DNA of 64,000 bases from NCBI GenBank assembly GCA_023138975.1, contig JAGLON010000013.1, positions 124,001 to 188,000 on the forward strand, written 5' to 3'. Of this stretch, positions 37,727-47,245 are shown in pieces. The translations under genes and the position numbers were made by a program. Position 1 is the first letter of the stretch, and each line of letters begins with the position of its first letter. The notes under the pieces are model-generated. The model did not search any database and was not told the DNA's origin. It was given only the letters and a program-made list of their open reading frames with translations. Origin of the DNA: Candidatus Zixiibacteriota bacterium. Its GTDB lineage: Bacteria; Zixibacteria; MSB-5A5; GN15; JAAZOE01.

Positions 37727-39916
37727 TTATTTTAATACCGGAATCTGATCCATTAATCCGGGATTGAAACTAATAGTAACCTTTTTACCAATATTGTCAA
37801 ATCCTATCTCGCCGTCCATATCAAAAATCGAGTATTTTTTTCTTAACATTACTTTATCGCTGGCATCTTTACCCCATAGTTCCGGCGCGCCCAGAGTATC
37901 GAGAGCAATATGAATTACATCTCCGATTTTCCAGGTAATCTTATAGTCGAAACCGGCCAGTATCTGCGTCTGCTCCGACCAGGTAGGATCCTTTCCTTTA
38001 CTCGTAACCTCAATATGAAGATGACCGTCAGAAGGAATACTTACTGCCTTAAAAGTAAACGTCCTCGGCTGCCACCATTTTTTGGCGCGAGATATATATT
38101 GATTTACTTTTTTCACATCACGAGAATTGCTCAATTGACCTTTGATAGCTCGCAGCTCGGCGACTGCTTTGTCGAGACGATATGAAGGAGACTCATTGCC
38201 GTTAATCTTATCAATGAGATCGTCGAGCTCGAAGGCAGCTTGAGTTGCAACAGCTCGTCGCGTTTTTTTAATCTTCCTTTCGGAGAGCGCACTTGCCAAG
38301 GCCAACTCTTCTTTTGACTGTTCGCTCCTATAGAGCCCCTGATCAGTTTGAACCTGCTGTTGAATTATCTGCCACACTGCGGTATCATTGGGACTGATGA
38401 CGCCTTTTGAGAACAGATCCCAGTACACCAGTGCCCGCCCGCTGCGCTTATATAAAATCGATCCCTCGTCACCTTTATGATAGCCTTCAAAGGCTGCTAA
38501 AAGATTATTGAGGTCATCGTTTAATATCAGAGTCTGGTCGCTTGGGTTGAGCTTGGGCCAAAGCGTAGTATCTTTTACGATAGATGCGAATCTTGCGACC
38601 TGAGCGTTTAACAGCTTAACCGCTTCCTTCTGGTTAAATTTAAGATACCCTTCTCGAATTCTCTGGGCAGGAGCCTGAAACCGATCAAATATCAATTTGA
38701 CCACCCAGGCGCGCTCGTACTTGTCATAGGCCTGAATGATTTTCCGCCGCTCTTTATCCGATGCATTATAGATATTTCCGTCATAGGCCGAAACAACGCT
38801 TTCCTCGATACGTTCAGCACGAGGCATCAGATAATTAAAATGAAAAATAAACGGAATCGAAAAGAGAACACACCAGATCAAACCAATTGTCGCGGCGTAT
38901 TTGGCAAAGGTTCGTATCGCGGATATCCTTTTACTGCGAATAATGGAATTGAGAATCCAGTAAAACGGTTCTTTAACTCCAATCGGACGAATTGTTGACG
39001 GAGGCGAGTAGATAGAGCGGCCGATATCGGTACCTATCTTTTCCGGTGTCTGCCCCATACTCGAAATAAAGAAAACCTGGAAATCCAGGGTTCGCCCCAG
39101 AACAACCCGCAGGAATTCCTTCATGCGCACCAGCACACTTCTAACCGAACCGGCCCAGTTTGAATCTGAGGAGACTCTGTTATCAGCCAAAGCCGCTTCC
39201 AGGAAAGACTCAAAATCTTCCGACGCAAGGTACTCGTCTTCGGGACGAATCAGCATCACCTGATCTTCGCCCTTAAAGCCCGGTAAAATATCAGACTTCG
39301 TAATTACTAATCCGACCGGTATCGGGAGACGGGATTTCAATGGAGCTAACTGCTCAAGAATATTTACAAATGACGCCACATGAGCCTGACTTTCAAGCTC
39401 AGCTTTTAATATTTTCGGATCATAAAAGAACAGAATGCCGTCGCATTCTGTCATAAAATCGGCGACCTTGTCAGCTAATTCATTCTGACCGGTAATCGCG
39501 ACTGCCTGACCGCCGTAATCATAGGAGACTACCGAAACTTTTTTACTTCTGTCAATAATGGCATTGAACTTGAAAATTTTCTCGCCCGAGGTTGGATCCG
39601 GGAATTTCTTTTCTCCCTGAAAATCAACTACGGTACCAGCATCGGTAGCAGTTCCTAACCCCCATATTGAGCGGAAATTAGAAAGAAACTCTCCGGCGGT
39701 TTTATTATCGGTAACCGAGATCCCAAGTTTCTTTGAGATCTTACACTCTTCATTAAGGACTGTAAAATAGACTGTCTTTCCAGAATTAGCATGGCCGAAA
39801 ATACCGATTTTTGTCCCGGACGGCCATTGCGAAGACTTTTCTCCCTTTTTACCCTTCTTGCCCCCGGCGACTTTCGCGCCCTTTTTGAAGAATTTGAATA
39901 TCTTGCCTAGTTTCAT
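37727..39916 (-). CDS. tssM: TssM/IcmF-like inner-membrane GTPase, compact form
   Basis: The 729-residue protein starts with a basic cytosolic stretch, then a GTPase-like domain (about 33-320) with G1 loop GHANSGKT (41-48), G3-like DYGGQ (133-137) and G4 TKSD (206-209). A single membrane helix at about 340-360 leads to a helical extracytoplasmic region (about 375-610) and a C-terminal beta domain (about 620-729). Canonical TssM is about 1100 residues with two or three membrane helices ahead of or around the NTPase; this one is shorter and has the NTPase at the very N-terminus. Position after TssK and a TssL-like gene supports a membrane-complex role. It could also be a divergent, unrelated GTPase. 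Confidence 0.65.
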   Translation of the reverse strand: MKLGKIFKFFKKGAKVAGGKKGKKGEKSSQWPSGTKIGIFGHANSGKTVYFTVLNEECKISKKLGISVTDNKTAGEFLSNFRSIWGLGTATDAGTVVDFQGEKKFPDPTSGEKIFKFNAIIDRSKKVSVVSYDYGGQAVAITGQNELADKVADFMTECDGILFFYDPKILKAELESQAHVASFVNILEQLAPLKSRLPIPVGLVITKSDILPGFKGEDQVMLIRPEDEYLASEDFESFLEAALADNRVSSDSNWAGSVRSVLVRMKEFLRVVLGRTLDFQVFFISSMGQTPEKIGTDIGRSIYSPPSTIRPIGVKEPFYWILNSIIRSKRISAIRTFAKYAATIGLIWCVLFSIPFIFHFNYLMPRAERIEESVVSAYDGNIYNASDKERRKIIQAYDKYERAWVVKLIFDRFQAPAQRIREGYLKFNQKEAVKLLNAQVARFASIVKDTTLWPKLNPSDQTLILNDDLNNLLAAFEGYHKGDEGSILYKRSGRALVYWDLFSKGVISPNDTAVWQIIQQQVQTDQGLYRSEQSKEELALASALSERKIKKTRRAVATQAAFELDDLIDKINGNESPSYRLDKAVAELRAIKGQLSNSRDVKKVNQYISRAKKWWQPRTFTFKAVSIPSDGHLHIEVTSKGKDPTWSEQTQILAGFDYKITWKIGDVIHIALDTLGAPELWGKDASDKVMLRKKYSIFDMDGEIGFDNIGKKVTISFNPGLMDQIPVLK

Positions 39917-39948
39917 ATATAATCACTCTCTAAAACGATCATTTATGC

Positions 39949-40869
39949 TTATTTACCGCCGCGTTGAATAACGGCCGCTTTATTATTAAACTGCTCCAGC
40001 TTTTCATCACTGTAAGAAACCCATTTCATTGGAACATAAATCGATAAAAACACAAAAAACAGGGCAATCACGCTATACCAGAAAAAAGCCGCGGTGCGCT
40101 GTGTAATAACCAGCTTAAAATAAGTAAAACTGGCGAACGTCCCTTTTATTTTACCACCGATTTCAGAAAGCGCTCCGGTTACTTTATCCCAAAAACTGGT
40201 GGTTTTCAGATAATTCCATTTTTTAAGGTATTGTTCACCGACTCCCGACTTTCCGGAAAGTTTGGAAAACGCGTCAACCCGGTGCAAATGAAATTCAAGA
40301 GAATTCCTATCGCTTAGTAAGTCGGGACCAAGAGATAATCTTCGCCGCATTAGCTCAAGAAATCGCTGCGGAACACTCATTGATTCAAATGCCTCCGGCG
40401 ATAGTCCGGCATTGACATCACGTCCGAATTTATTCAAATACCTTCCAATTTCACTTAAGAAAAAAGAGTTCAGCCGAAAATTGTTATTCAGCCCCCCATC
40501 GCGGAATAAAAGCGGCAGGAGATGTTCCTCAAAATAGGCGATATCTCTTTTACTCGCTCGTAAATCACGGCAATAGAGGTACGATTTATTCGACTGACCA
40601 TCAATATCCGCTTCCGATTCAAAAAATGTTATCAATACTTGAATCGTAAGCTGCCGAAGAACAGATGATGTCAGAGGCTCTTTTTGAATACGTTGTAGGA
40701 AATACTGATCAACTTCTATGGCTTTATCCCGCTGTTTGCGGAACGCTTGAAAAACAGCATAAATGCCATTATACGTTTGCAAAAATGCTTCAGTTTCAAA
40801 TTCAGTACTCTTGTTCTCAAAGGTATCAAGATACCTGAACAAATCATCAATATACGTTTTAATATCCAC
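39949..40869 (-). CDS. tssL: TssL-like tail-anchored membrane-complex protein
   Basis: The 306-residue protein has a helical cytosolic domain (about 1-250) and one membrane helix near the C-terminus (about 263-285, FFWYSVIALFFVFLSIYVP), followed by only about 20 residues outside. This topology matches TssL/DotU. Sequence similarity to TssL is weak by eye, so the call rests on topology, size and position between TssK and the TssM-like GTPase. It lacks any peptidoglycan-binding (OmpA-like) extension. It lies 19 bases after tssK and 32 bases before tssM. Confidence 0.55.
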   Translation of the reverse strand: MDIKTYIDDLFRYLDTFENKSTEFETEAFLQTYNGIYAVFQAFRKQRDKAIEVDQYFLQRIQKEPLTSSVLRQLTIQVLITFFESEADIDGQSNKSYLYCRDLRASKRDIAYFEEHLLPLLFRDGGLNNNFRLNSFFLSEIGRYLNKFGRDVNAGLSPEAFESMSVPQRFLELMRRRLSLGPDLLSDRNSLEFHLHRVDAFSKLSGKSGVGEQYLKKWNYLKTTSFWDKVTGALSEIGGKIKGTFASFTYFKLVITQRTAAFFWYSVIALFFVFLSIYVPMKWVSYSDEKLEQFNNKAAVIQRGGK

Positions 40870-40888
40870 TTAGATTCGCTTTCACTAT

Positions 40889-42331
40889 TTACACCGAATA
40901 AAGAATCAAGTCCATTTGCCCTAAACTCTCGAATTTTGAAGAATCGGGTGCCCCACGGAATATCAATGTTACCTGTCGTACCGAGGACGACTCAAGTAAA
41001 TCACGAGGGTGCAGTGCCACTTTATTTCCGAACGAGGTTATATCGATATCCACCGGATCAGTTTCACCTAACCCGCGAGCATCATTTAGCCCCAGTCGAA
41101 CCTGCATATTACTCCAATCTCCGTCACTAAAGAGCGCTTTTGTCATGAGTATTACCGCATCCGTTACCGGACTCGGATTGGCTATCTCAATCATAAGATA
41201 GTTTAACTCGCCTACTCGCTCAAGTCTATTATTGCTATAATCGAGATTTCTATAAGTTTTACTATGATAAGTCAGGGTTTCAGTCGCAACGGCCTGCTCA
41301 CCCAGTTCTTCTTTCTTGGTTTGAGCCAAAAAGGCCATCAGGTCTCGGAATTGTTCTAGTGTCTTTTCGATAGCGATAACGTGACCACCGATATCCCGAT
41401 GATTGTACTCATTTAGAATAAACGAATCTATTGATGCCAAAAAAGTTCCGATATCACTTTTTAGTTCACGAGTGAAGAATCTTTCATTAAGATAGTCTTT
41501 GAGCCCAGGATGCAAATTCAGCAGCGTTGAAATGACCCGAAACATATTCTTAAAATAAACAACCATCGCAAGCGGATGACCGGCATTAGATCCGATAACA
41601 AAGCTATCAATTTGTGAAGACAGATGATAGACAATTTGTCCTATCGTCTGCACAAAAGCAATTTGCAGACTAGTGCTCTCGCCTTTTAACGTACCACTGG
41701 CAGTAATCGCGCCGTATGCGCGACTGGCTAAAGAGACTAAGTTTTCCAGCCGGTTTTTCATATCGGTAGTTTTGATAGACAGCCGTTCATCGGCATTCAA
41801 GGTTATACAGGGAGGAAAATAATCGGGAGCGAGTATCACTTCGCTGCCGTTAATCGCCAGTCGAGCAATCTGAATATACTGGCCTTCCGCCAGTTCCGGA
41901 GGTTTACCGGCATGAACAGAATAATTATGAATCAGATACGGCACTCTGGGCATATCTTCGCCGGGATCGGCATCACCATGCGGACGCTTAACGGTGGTAT
42001 CAATGGCAATATAAACCGGGACAACCGTGGTCGAAACATCGGTTTCGCAATGGACAACATATTCACCCTCAATGTGAATCAAATTCCCATTCGGCATAAC
42101 CGCATGACATCGGACAATTTCAACTCGCAGTCGGTTGCCCGACAGGGAGATATTCAGCGTCAAGGCACCCTGACCGGAATGCGATTTTCGGACTAATCCA
42201 TAGCAATCGGATGCATTGAGCGCATGCCAACGGGTTAGTTCCTCAAAGTAGGATTCCTGACGGGCAAGATGCTCGCGACTAATAAGCATCCCGTCCTGCC
42301 AATTAACGGATAATAATTTCAATTCACTCAT
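40889..42331 (-). CDS. tssK: T6SS baseplate protein TssK
   Basis: The 480-residue protein shows the TssK N-terminal pattern: VNWQDGMLISREHLARQESY, then a conserved beta-rich shoulder domain (NLIHIEGEY), a helical middle, and a C-terminal head domain (about 360-480, with DPVDIDITSFGNKVALHPRDL). TssK trimers connect the baseplate to the TssL/TssM membrane complex, so its presence argues for a cell-anchored system rather than an extracellular injection particle. It follows tssG after a 92-base gap. Confidence 0.85.
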   Translation of the reverse strand: MSELKLLSVNWQDGMLISREHLARQESYFEELTRWHALNASDCYGLVRKSHSGQGALTLNISLSGNRLRVEIVRCHAVMPNGNLIHIEGEYVVHCETDVSTTVVPVYIAIDTTVKRPHGDADPGEDMPRVPYLIHNYSVHAGKPPELAEGQYIQIARLAINGSEVILAPDYFPPCITLNADERLSIKTTDMKNRLENLVSLASRAYGAITASGTLKGESTSLQIAFVQTIGQIVYHLSSQIDSFVIGSNAGHPLAMVVYFKNMFRVISTLLNLHPGLKDYLNERFFTRELKSDIGTFLASIDSFILNEYNHRDIGGHVIAIEKTLEQFRDLMAFLAQTKKEELGEQAVATETLTYHSKTYRNLDYSNNRLERVGELNYLMIEIANPSPVTDAVILMTKALFSDGDWSNMQVRLGLNDARGLGETDPVDIDITSFGNKVALHPRDLLESSSVRQVTLIFRGAPDSSKFESLGQMDLILYSV

Positions 42332-42423
42332 TATCTTGCCTTTATCTCAGTTTTGTCAAATTATGCCGGATATCCCGCCAAGTCAAGCATCGCAAGACGA
42401 AATTCCGGACTCAAATATATTCA

Positions 42424-43335
42424 TTACAACCGGGTTGCATATCCCAGATACGCACCGGTTGATTTATCTCCAATCTTTGTTCCTCGCCCGGACGTAATAA
42501 AGCTTATACGATATTCAAGATTACTCGGCATGCACAATTCCAGAACCGTTTCCAGTTTTTTACGTAATGGAGCACCAGACAGAAATTTCTCCACTTCATC
42601 CTGCCTGATATCTAATATCCGGATACTATAACAAGAATCTCTTTCGGTAAAGGATTTACCAAGTATCGACTCATGGCCCAACCGCCCGGTTTTAGTTCCC
42701 AGATGATAGCGCATTGAATCGGGTATTTTATAGGTGCGCTCCGCATTTTCGACAATCTTAAAACGATATCCGAACACCCGTTTTAGTACTTTTTCAACAT
42801 TTTTCGGATTACCCGCCCACTCATTAAAAATGGGCATAAGGGCTGCCCATAACTGAGCTTCAGTATCGCTTCCTGTTTCGCGGTTCAGATCAAAGTCAAA
42901 TAGCTTAAGATATTGAAGGATATACTCTTCATCCATTACACCAAAATTATATTTCAGTGTTAAATAGCGCATTACTGCTTCATAACGAATAACGGCCCCG
43001 TCAAACGGTGCCATCATGTGCCGTGCGTTTTCTTCCCAACCGCCTCCGGCATCTCGACCGTGCAGTCCATAAAAAAACTGATAGGGCATCAAATCAACCG
43101 CACTTGAAAATCCAATTTCAAGACGGATATTCGTTTCACTTCTAAGTACTGAACCTGGTTCTGGTATCTGCGACCTAACCTCGCCTTTGTAGTTTTCGTA
43201 TTTGCCAATAGCAAGGATATCTATCAAATGGGGATCAACCCCCTTACTGATAAGCAGATTGATGGCGGTCGTGTAATGAAAAGGATTACGGCGGTTACAG
43301 AAATCCGGCATCAGATTTTCGTTCCGGGCACTCAT
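42424..43335 (-). CDS. tssG: T6SS baseplate protein TssG with a PASTA-like insert
   Basis: The 303-residue protein ends with the TssG-typical stretch TGAYLGYATRL and contains the helical YQFFYGLHGRD and FDFDLNRE regions expected for TssG, with VFGYRFKIVEN after them. Unusually, residues about 30-78 look like a PASTA unit: GVDPHLIDILAIG, then SQIPEPGS and TNIRLEIGF. PASTA domains normally bind peptidoglycan or mediate contacts. Start overlaps the tssF stop (ATGA). TssG with TssF and TssE forms the wedge of the baseplate. Overall TssG call is firm; the PASTA reading is by pattern. Confidence 0.8.
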   Translation of the reverse strand: MSARNENLMPDFCNRRNPFHYTTAINLLISKGVDPHLIDILAIGKYENYKGEVRSQIPEPGSVLRSETNIRLEIGFSSAVDLMPYQFFYGLHGRDAGGGWEENARHMMAPFDGAVIRYEAVMRYLTLKYNFGVMDEEYILQYLKLFDFDLNRETGSDTEAQLWAALMPIFNEWAGNPKNVEKVLKRVFGYRFKIVENAERTYKIPDSMRYHLGTKTGRLGHESILGKSFTERDSCYSIRILDIRQDEVEKFLSGAPLRKKLETVLELCMPSNLEYRISFITSGRGTKIGDKSTGAYLGYATRL

Positions 43336-45008
43336 CTGCGAATCATCTCTATCTTATAATGAGTATTCACCGGAGACCTGGATTTTAAAAATTCCGCCAG
43401 CCGCACTTGTATCAATGCAACTTCGTCGTCGGAATAAAAGTCATCGTTTTTTACTGTCACCCGGACGATTATGCATCGTCGCACACCCTTGTCCATGCGC
43501 TCGATGCCGTTCTCACATTCCGCGGATATTATGCGGGGATCAAACGTTTTTATCCAGCGAGTGATACCGCTGAACCCCAAAGCCCTGTCACGATTGCGCA
43601 AACGTGCCGCTACTTCAGTAACGATCTGCTCTTCGGTTTTGGCAGGTATCGCACCGGAAGCCGGTAAAATATTTACGGCCTCGGAAATACCGGGATGGTT
43701 TTCATATAATTCAGTAACCTTGCCTGCTTCAATTCCATTCGCATCAGTGCCAGCAGTTACCGAGTAATTTACCGTTATTGAATCCGGTGGCATCTCCAAT
43801 TGTGACGTAAAATCAAACCAGAGAAATAGCTTATTATCTTTTTCCTCGGTAGAAAACACACGGTGCTCCGATTCACCTACCATATGCCTTGGGAAATACT
43901 CGCGTCCGGATGAATCAATCACACTTGTTATCTCAAGAATACTCTCAATCTGCTCGGGCAATTCGATTTCAACCATCTGATTACCACCAGTATGCTTGTA
44001 AATCGTCATCTCATTTTTATTTACAACAATAAAACAGTTGAAACTGAATTCAAAAGAAGACTGCAGCTTACCTTTGTCACCACCAGTCGGCAAGTCTATC
44101 CGTACCCAATACAGATGCTCATCTGAATCTATATCCAATCCGTCCTTTGTAGCTAATTCGGATAATTTTGAATCTACCGCTCCAAGTTCCCAGGTCGAAG
44201 TAAATATTTCCGGGAGGATGATAAAATTATTCTCGAGCGATTTAAACAATTCCGCACTATTTCGTAAACCACCCCAATCAGTAGGGCGATCATTATTGGC
44301 AAAGAGATTTTCTATCGTGCTCGTTTGTCCCGGACAAAATCCACAATCCTCATGAAAGGAACCAAAGTTCGAGCCCGGATACCATTTTGCCCAACGGAGT
44401 TGTTTCAATACATCGGTAACACCCTTTAGAAACACCGTCGCCCCTGCGAGTTCTGAAGGAAGTCCGCTATAATCAATACCAATATAAATCTGATAGATAT
44501 TCCCACCGCCGAACGAAGTTCTCATCCGGGAAGTGGAGGTCATTTCATCAATCGATTGCGGTGACAGATTTACTATACTGTCATCTATTCTCAAGTATAT
44601 ATTCTTAATCGTAGCGTTTATAAGCTTTTCATTTCGAAGCGGGGAAAAGAAAAATACCTGTCCGCCATCGCGAACCTCTTTGTAAAAAAACTTTGTGTGC
44701 GGATCAACAACTACGACAGGATCAGACGGTTCGCATTTCATTACCGAAAAAGCCGGAACCGGCCAACGCATACATTCGGGACACATCGAACGGATGAGCG
44801 AGGTGCGGGCATTATCCCAAACACCGTCAACCCGTTTGTCAATACGCTCCAATTGATGTGAATACAACTGCATCAGGATCCTCAAAACCGGATCCATTCT
44901 GTCCGGAGATGCCGGGACTTCACTATTATAAGCCCGCAATTGACGATGCATATCCGAAAAGATCTCGGATTGTGTTCTTGAATTAACTCGTGCTTTATTA
45001 TTTGCCAT
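43332..45008 (-). CDS. tssF: T6SS baseplate protein TssF
   Basis: The 558-residue protein matches TssF/VasA in length and in its N-terminal helical region with a leucine-rich MQLYSHQLERIDKRVD and a SLIRSMCPECMRWPVPAFSV segment. It then has mixed beta domains, with a C-terminal segment RNRDRALGFSGITRWIKTFD like that of baseplate J-type proteins. Two TssF with one TssG form each wedge. The CPEC pair near residue 73 could bind metal. It starts 11 bases after tssE and overlaps tssG by four bases. Confidence 0.82.
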   Translation of the reverse strand: MANNKARVNSRTQSEIFSDMHRQLRAYNSEVPASPDRMDPVLRILMQLYSHQLERIDKRVDGVWDNARTSLIRSMCPECMRWPVPAFSVMKCEPSDPVVVVDPHTKFFYKEVRDGGQVFFFSPLRNEKLINATIKNIYLRIDDSIVNLSPQSIDEMTSTSRMRTSFGGGNIYQIYIGIDYSGLPSELAGATVFLKGVTDVLKQLRWAKWYPGSNFGSFHEDCGFCPGQTSTIENLFANNDRPTDWGGLRNSAELFKSLENNFIILPEIFTSTWELGAVDSKLSELATKDGLDIDSDEHLYWVRIDLPTGGDKGKLQSSFEFSFNCFIVVNKNEMTIYKHTGGNQMVEIELPEQIESILEITSVIDSSGREYFPRHMVGESEHRVFSTEEKDNKLFLWFDFTSQLEMPPDSITVNYSVTAGTDANGIEAGKVTELYENHPGISEAVNILPASGAIPAKTEEQIVTEVAARLRNRDRALGFSGITRWIKTFDPRIISAECENGIERMDKGVRRCIIVRVTVKNDDFYSDDEVALIQVRLAEFLKSRSPVNTHYKIEMIRR

Positions 45009-45019
45009 AGTTCTTTTTA

Positions 45020-45394
45020 TTACCCCAGGGTATAACTGGCTTCAAAACGTTGTTCCTGATTATCCTCAGTATAATTTCCAGTAACTTTTACAGCCATACC
45101 GATAGCCTGTTGTCTTTCATCGGTAATATTAATTAATGAGACAGAGACATTAAATAAACGCCGTTCATATTTATCGATTGCGTTTCGCAGATTTGAGCGG
45201 ATATCGGCCTTGTTAGCGGATAGAATATCGGAAAACTCTTTTTCCCATATCCCGCATCCGAATTCCGGTTCGAAAGGCATTGAACCATGACGGGTACAGA
45301 GTATTAAACCGATCGAGAATCTCAGAGACTCATTCACATCAGAACGGTCCAAATAACCGTTTCGAAGCACAAATGGGAGGGCTAAATAATCCAT
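45020..45394 (-). CDS. tssE: T6SS baseplate protein TssE (gp25/GPW family)
   Basis: The 124-residue protein has the gp25/GPW pattern. SLRFSIGLILCTRHGSMPFE and PEFGCGIWEKEF correspond to the RxGSxPxxPxFG core that starts sheath polymerisation, and NLRNAIDKYERRL is the conserved helix after it. It initiates TssB/TssC sheath assembly at the baseplate. It lies four bases after vgrG and 11 bases before tssF. Confidence 0.92.
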   Translation of the reverse strand: MDYLALPFVLRNGYLDRSDVNESLRFSIGLILCTRHGSMPFEPEFGCGIWEKEFSDILSANKADIRSNLRNAIDKYERRLFNVSVSLINITDERQQAIGMAVKVTGNYTEDNQEQRFEASYTLG

Positions 45395-45398
45395 AATA

Positions 45399-47141
45399 TT
45401 AATTCAGTTGAATCGGAGTTCCCTTTATGGTAACCATCGTTCCCTCAATCTTTTGCTCTATACCGCCTTTTAAGTTCATATTCATAGAAGCTTCGGCCTT
45501 AAGGTCACCGCTGGACGTAAATTCTATTTGACCGCCTTCAAGGGCAATTTTACTATCCGCTTGAAGCGTAATATTATTACCCTTTAGTGTTATATCGCCG
45601 CTAGTCTCTACGGTGACTGAAGGATCTTTAGAATTTAATAAAACCTGTGTACCATCTGTGGCTACTATGCTTATTTTTTCTTCACCATCGGTATCATCTA
45701 TAATAATTTTATTGCCACTTTTGGTAATAAACCCCTTTACCATGTTTTCATCGCCAACGACTTCGCTGGCTGGCGCATTGCTTCCATTATAAAGCGCGCC
45801 GAGAACAATTGGCCGATCGGGAGAACCCTGCTGATATCCGACTAAAACTTCATCGCCAATTTCCGGTATTGAATACCAGCCGTGGTCACCTCCAGCATGA
45901 GGAAACGCCATTCTAATCCAGACTGTCTCTTCTTTTTCATTCCAAGAGAATTTCACCTTGATGCGCCCTAACTGCTCTGGATCGGCAACGTCAACAACTT
46001 CGGCGCTCTGCAGATAAGCGGTTGATTTTCTACGTGATTTTAACTGTGTATGGGCTAAATCAAGCGGACAACACTTGAATGTATTATGATAGTGCCCTTT
46101 TTCAGTTACGGTATGAACGACAGATAAAACCAGGTACTGACCATTAAAATTGGCCATGCCGCTCACCTGTATTCTATGACCGACGGTTACGTTAGGTGCC
46201 TCAGAAATACCATTGCAGGAAATCATCCCGCCCATGGCCGAACCCTGTGCCGCGCCTATTGCGGCTTCGAGAGCTTTGGCATCTGAAGCCTTCTGTTCGA
46301 CCTCAAAGTATCCTGATTTATCATAAAGCTTTTTGGAGGCATCAGCAGAGATTTTTGAAATATTGGAAAGAGCCGCTTTTGATGACGCCGCATCACTTTC
46401 ATGCGTCAGATTGGATTTATCTTCATACTGATAAATATCAGAGGAAAACGCCGCGGGAACAGTTCCCCATTTGAATGTGAATTTCCCCAATGTTTGACGC
46501 CATACTAATTCAACTGATTCCGCCACACCCTTTTTGGTCATATGAAATTTATTACCATCATAAAACGCGAATAATCCGGCATTAGATGCCAGCCGGCAGG
46601 CAAAATCATAGTCAGTCTCACGGTATTGCACACAGTATTTCATTGTTGAGCCAGCCGTATCGGTATTCCCCGGCGTAATCGAGTAGTTTCTTACAATAGA
46701 ACCGGCAATATCTGACGGTTTCTGGTCATAAAAGAAAGCATTATTCTTCGCGGCATCCATTAGTATCGTTGGGCTTTTTGCATAAATTGTTACGGCGTCT
46801 AATCCTCCCACGCTATTCGACACTTCAACGTTCGTAACAACACCCACGAACTGCATTTTCATATTTCCATCAGCCTTAGGATCGAATGGTGTAATTGTCA
46901 GAGAAAGAGATTCGCCTAAAAAAGCGGTAAATTCAGAGACATCCTCGGCCAAATCCTTCCCCGTCTCCAACTCACCACGGCTGTGAATATTCAATTTTAA
47001 CTCATGATGATCATTTATTGGCTGGATCAATTTTATTCCGGAAATGTCATTTCTTATTTGCTTGCCCTTGATTATTAATTCGGCATCAACGGGAATCCCA
47101 ACAATTTCATCCGAATCGGCTTTCTTTTCCGCTTCACTCAT
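45399..47141 (-). CDS. vgrG: T6SS spike protein VgrG (TssI)
   Basis: The 580-residue spike has a gp27-like N-half (about 20-370), a gp5 OB-fold (about 380-455, with EQLGRIKVKFSW, GGDHGWYSIPEIGDEVLVGY and DRPIVLGALYNG), and a beta-helix of about 100 residues. No extra C-terminal effector domain follows, so toxins must ride on PAAR or as cargo. It is the only VgrG in the window. A hairpin lies between hcp and this gene. The trimer carries PAAR at its tip and sits on the TssE-TssK baseplate. Confidence 0.93.
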   Translation of the reverse strand: MSEAEKKADSDEIVGIPVDAELIIKGKQIRNDISGIKLIQPINDHHELKLNIHSRGELETGKDLAEDVSEFTAFLGESLSLTITPFDPKADGNMKMQFVGVVTNVEVSNSVGGLDAVTIYAKSPTILMDAAKNNAFFYDQKPSDIAGSIVRNYSITPGNTDTAGSTMKYCVQYRETDYDFACRLASNAGLFAFYDGNKFHMTKKGVAESVELVWRQTLGKFTFKWGTVPAAFSSDIYQYEDKSNLTHESDAASSKAALSNISKISADASKKLYDKSGYFEVEQKASDAKALEAAIGAAQGSAMGGMISCNGISEAPNVTVGHRIQVSGMANFNGQYLVLSVVHTVTEKGHYHNTFKCCPLDLAHTQLKSRRKSTAYLQSAEVVDVADPEQLGRIKVKFSWNEKEETVWIRMAFPHAGGDHGWYSIPEIGDEVLVGYQQGSPDRPIVLGALYNGSNAPASEVVGDENMVKGFITKSGNKIIIDDTDGEEKISIVATDGTQVLLNSKDPSVTVETSGDITLKGNNITLQADSKIALEGGQIEFTSSGDLKAEASMNMNLKGGIEQKIEGTMVTIKGTPIQLN

Positions 47142-47205
47142 CTCAGACCTTTAAATTCCGGCATTTCTTGTGCCATGCAAGTTTATCCGTTTCTATAAAA
47201 TAGAC

Positions 47206-47226
47206 CGGGCGCGTAAAACGCGCCCG
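47206..47226 (-). terminator. Intercistronic hairpin between hcp and vgrG (attenuator or RNA stabiliser)
   Basis: CGGGCGCG (47206-47213) pairs with CGCGCCCG (47219-47226) around TAAAA. On the minus strand it follows the hcp stop by 20 bases and leads into a moderately U-rich stretch (TCTATTTTAT). It could lower read-through into vgrG or protect hcp mRNA. Confidence 0.7.
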
Positions 47227-47245
47227 TTAGTATCTATCTCTGTTT

